Source: Candidatus Thalassarchaeaceae archaeon | GTDB taxonomy: Archaea > Thermoplasmatota > Poseidoniia > Poseidoniales > Thalassarchaeaceae | Assembly (NCBI GenBank): GCA_943841885.1 | Contig: CALSZZ010000001.1 | Coordinates: forward strand, 1-64,000 | Reading direction: 5' to 3' | Length of the DNA: 64,000 nt | Part shown: one piece after another, positions 63,901 through 64,000 of the stretch | Layout: each line of letters starts with the position of its first letter | Numbering within the stretch: the stretch's first letter is position 1 | The notes under the pieces: generated by a model | What the model saw: the letters and a program-made list of their open reading frames with translations, nothing else | What the model was told of the DNA's origin: nothing | The model's database searches: none | Program-made: the position numbers and the translations under genes

Positions 63901-64000
63901 AATGTGCAGCAGGAACCTATCAACCAGATACAGGGCAGTCGTTATGTTTAGATGCAGATGCAGGATATTATGTCGATACTAATGCATCTACTAGTCAGAC
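57973..64000 (+). CDS. Giant RCC1 and Cys-rich repeat surface protein, frameshifted and incomplete
   Basis: A very large exported protein, at least 2000 residues in this window and open at its end. The ATG at 57973 follows GGAGG at good spacing. A signal helix ([18 protein letters not shown]) comes first. About fourteen RCC1 repeats follow ([34 protein letters not shown]), enough for two seven-bladed propellers. [15 protein letters not shown] linker leads to Cys-rich modules ([22 protein letters not shown]). Seven one-base indels break the RCC1 part (near 58596, 59174, 59575, 59840, 59892, 60211 and 60814). From 60814 the correct frame stays open to 64000, which is why the ORF track lists only shadows there. 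It is a paralogue of the protein at 25853 and probably acts in adhesion or recognition. Confidence 0.85.
58215..60450 (+). repeat. Tandem 159-bp RCC1 repeats
   Basis: About fourteen copies of a 159-bp unit (53 residues), each with CATACATGTGCAAT and TGTTGGGG. Most copies are nearly identical at the DNA level. One copy near 59190-59240 is divergent ([20 protein letters not shown]) and may mark the border between two seven-copy groups. All but one of the seven indels in the giant gene fall inside this block. Confidence 0.9.
61219..63775 (+). repeat. Tandem 528-bp repeats of Cys-rich modules
   Basis: Four full copies and a partial fifth of a 528-bp unit (176 residues), starting at about 61219, 61747, 62275, 62803 and 63331. 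The copies differ by only a few bases, such as GCAGGAACT versus GCAGGGACT and TGCTTGGAT versus TGCTTAGAT. A shorter, 324-bp version precedes them at 60895. The length is divisible by three, so the frame is kept. After about 63775 the sequence continues into diverged modules. Confidence 0.92.

Overview
The window looks like chromosomal DNA from an uncultured, AT-rich planktonic euryarchaeon, most likely in or near the Thermoplasmatota / Poseidoniia (Marine Group II or III). The archaeal identity rests on GatE, MCM, Pth2, Trm1, the RaSEA archaeosine enzyme, P0/L10 and L12 with a shared acidic tail, SecE, Spt5 and FtsZ. Many genes carry a GGTGA-type ribosome binding site and genes are packed tightly. 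The placement is inferred from gene content; no 16S rRNA or tRNA gene was seen. No stretch longer than about 210 bases lacks a gene.

Layout. 1-5.7 kb: a gene fragment, a pentapeptide-repeat protein, a PAC2 protein, an NfuA-like Fe-S carrier, MoaA, Trm1 and a frameshifted purM. 5.7-14.5 kb: a complete branched-chain amino acid/amide ABC transporter operon with a very unusual multidomain binding lipoprotein and a LivH-LivM fusion permease. 14.5-16 kb: PPC/DUF296 protein and esterase. 16-22.8 kb: MCM, GatE, a DUF4430 plus ECF S-component pair that may import a vitamin, Pth2 and a cysteine-dioxygenase-like protein. 22.8-31 kb: an Ala/Lys/Glu-rich coiled-coil protein, an aminotransferase, a large RCC1/Cys-rich surface protein, a frameshifted threonine aldolase and an Omp28/thioredoxin-like protein. 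31-40 kb: an AddB/AddA-like helicase-nuclease pair. 40-48.5 kb: M20 peptidase, coiled-coil protein, hexapeptide-repeat membrane protein, RaSEA, a degenerate heme-copper-oxidase-like protein, a YchF-type GTPase and a Nudix protein. 48.5-55.8 kb (minus strand): CDP-alcohol transferase, FtsZ, SecE, Spt5, L11, L1, L10, L12 and two unknown proteins. 55.9-57.9 kb: Ca2+/H+ antiporter, nickel superoxide dismutase and its peptidase. 58-64 kb: a giant RCC1 plus Cys-rich repeat surface protein that runs off the window.

Most notable. Spt5 carries an N-terminal Nudix-like domain. The neighbouring L11 lacks its whole N-terminal domain. The binding lipoprotein appears to hold a circularly permuted SBP_bac_3 domain followed by two LivJ-like domains. 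Both AddA- and AddB-like proteins have Cys sets of the Fe-S nuclease type. The giant surface protein contains four to five nearly identical 528-bp tandem repeats.

Data quality. purM, ltaE, the adenylate-kinase-6 gene and the Ca2+/H+ antiporter are each broken by a single-base indel. The giant repeat gene has seven more. Conserved protein continues on both sides of each break, so residual sequencing or assembly error is the simplest explanation. These genes are therefore annotated as single loci.
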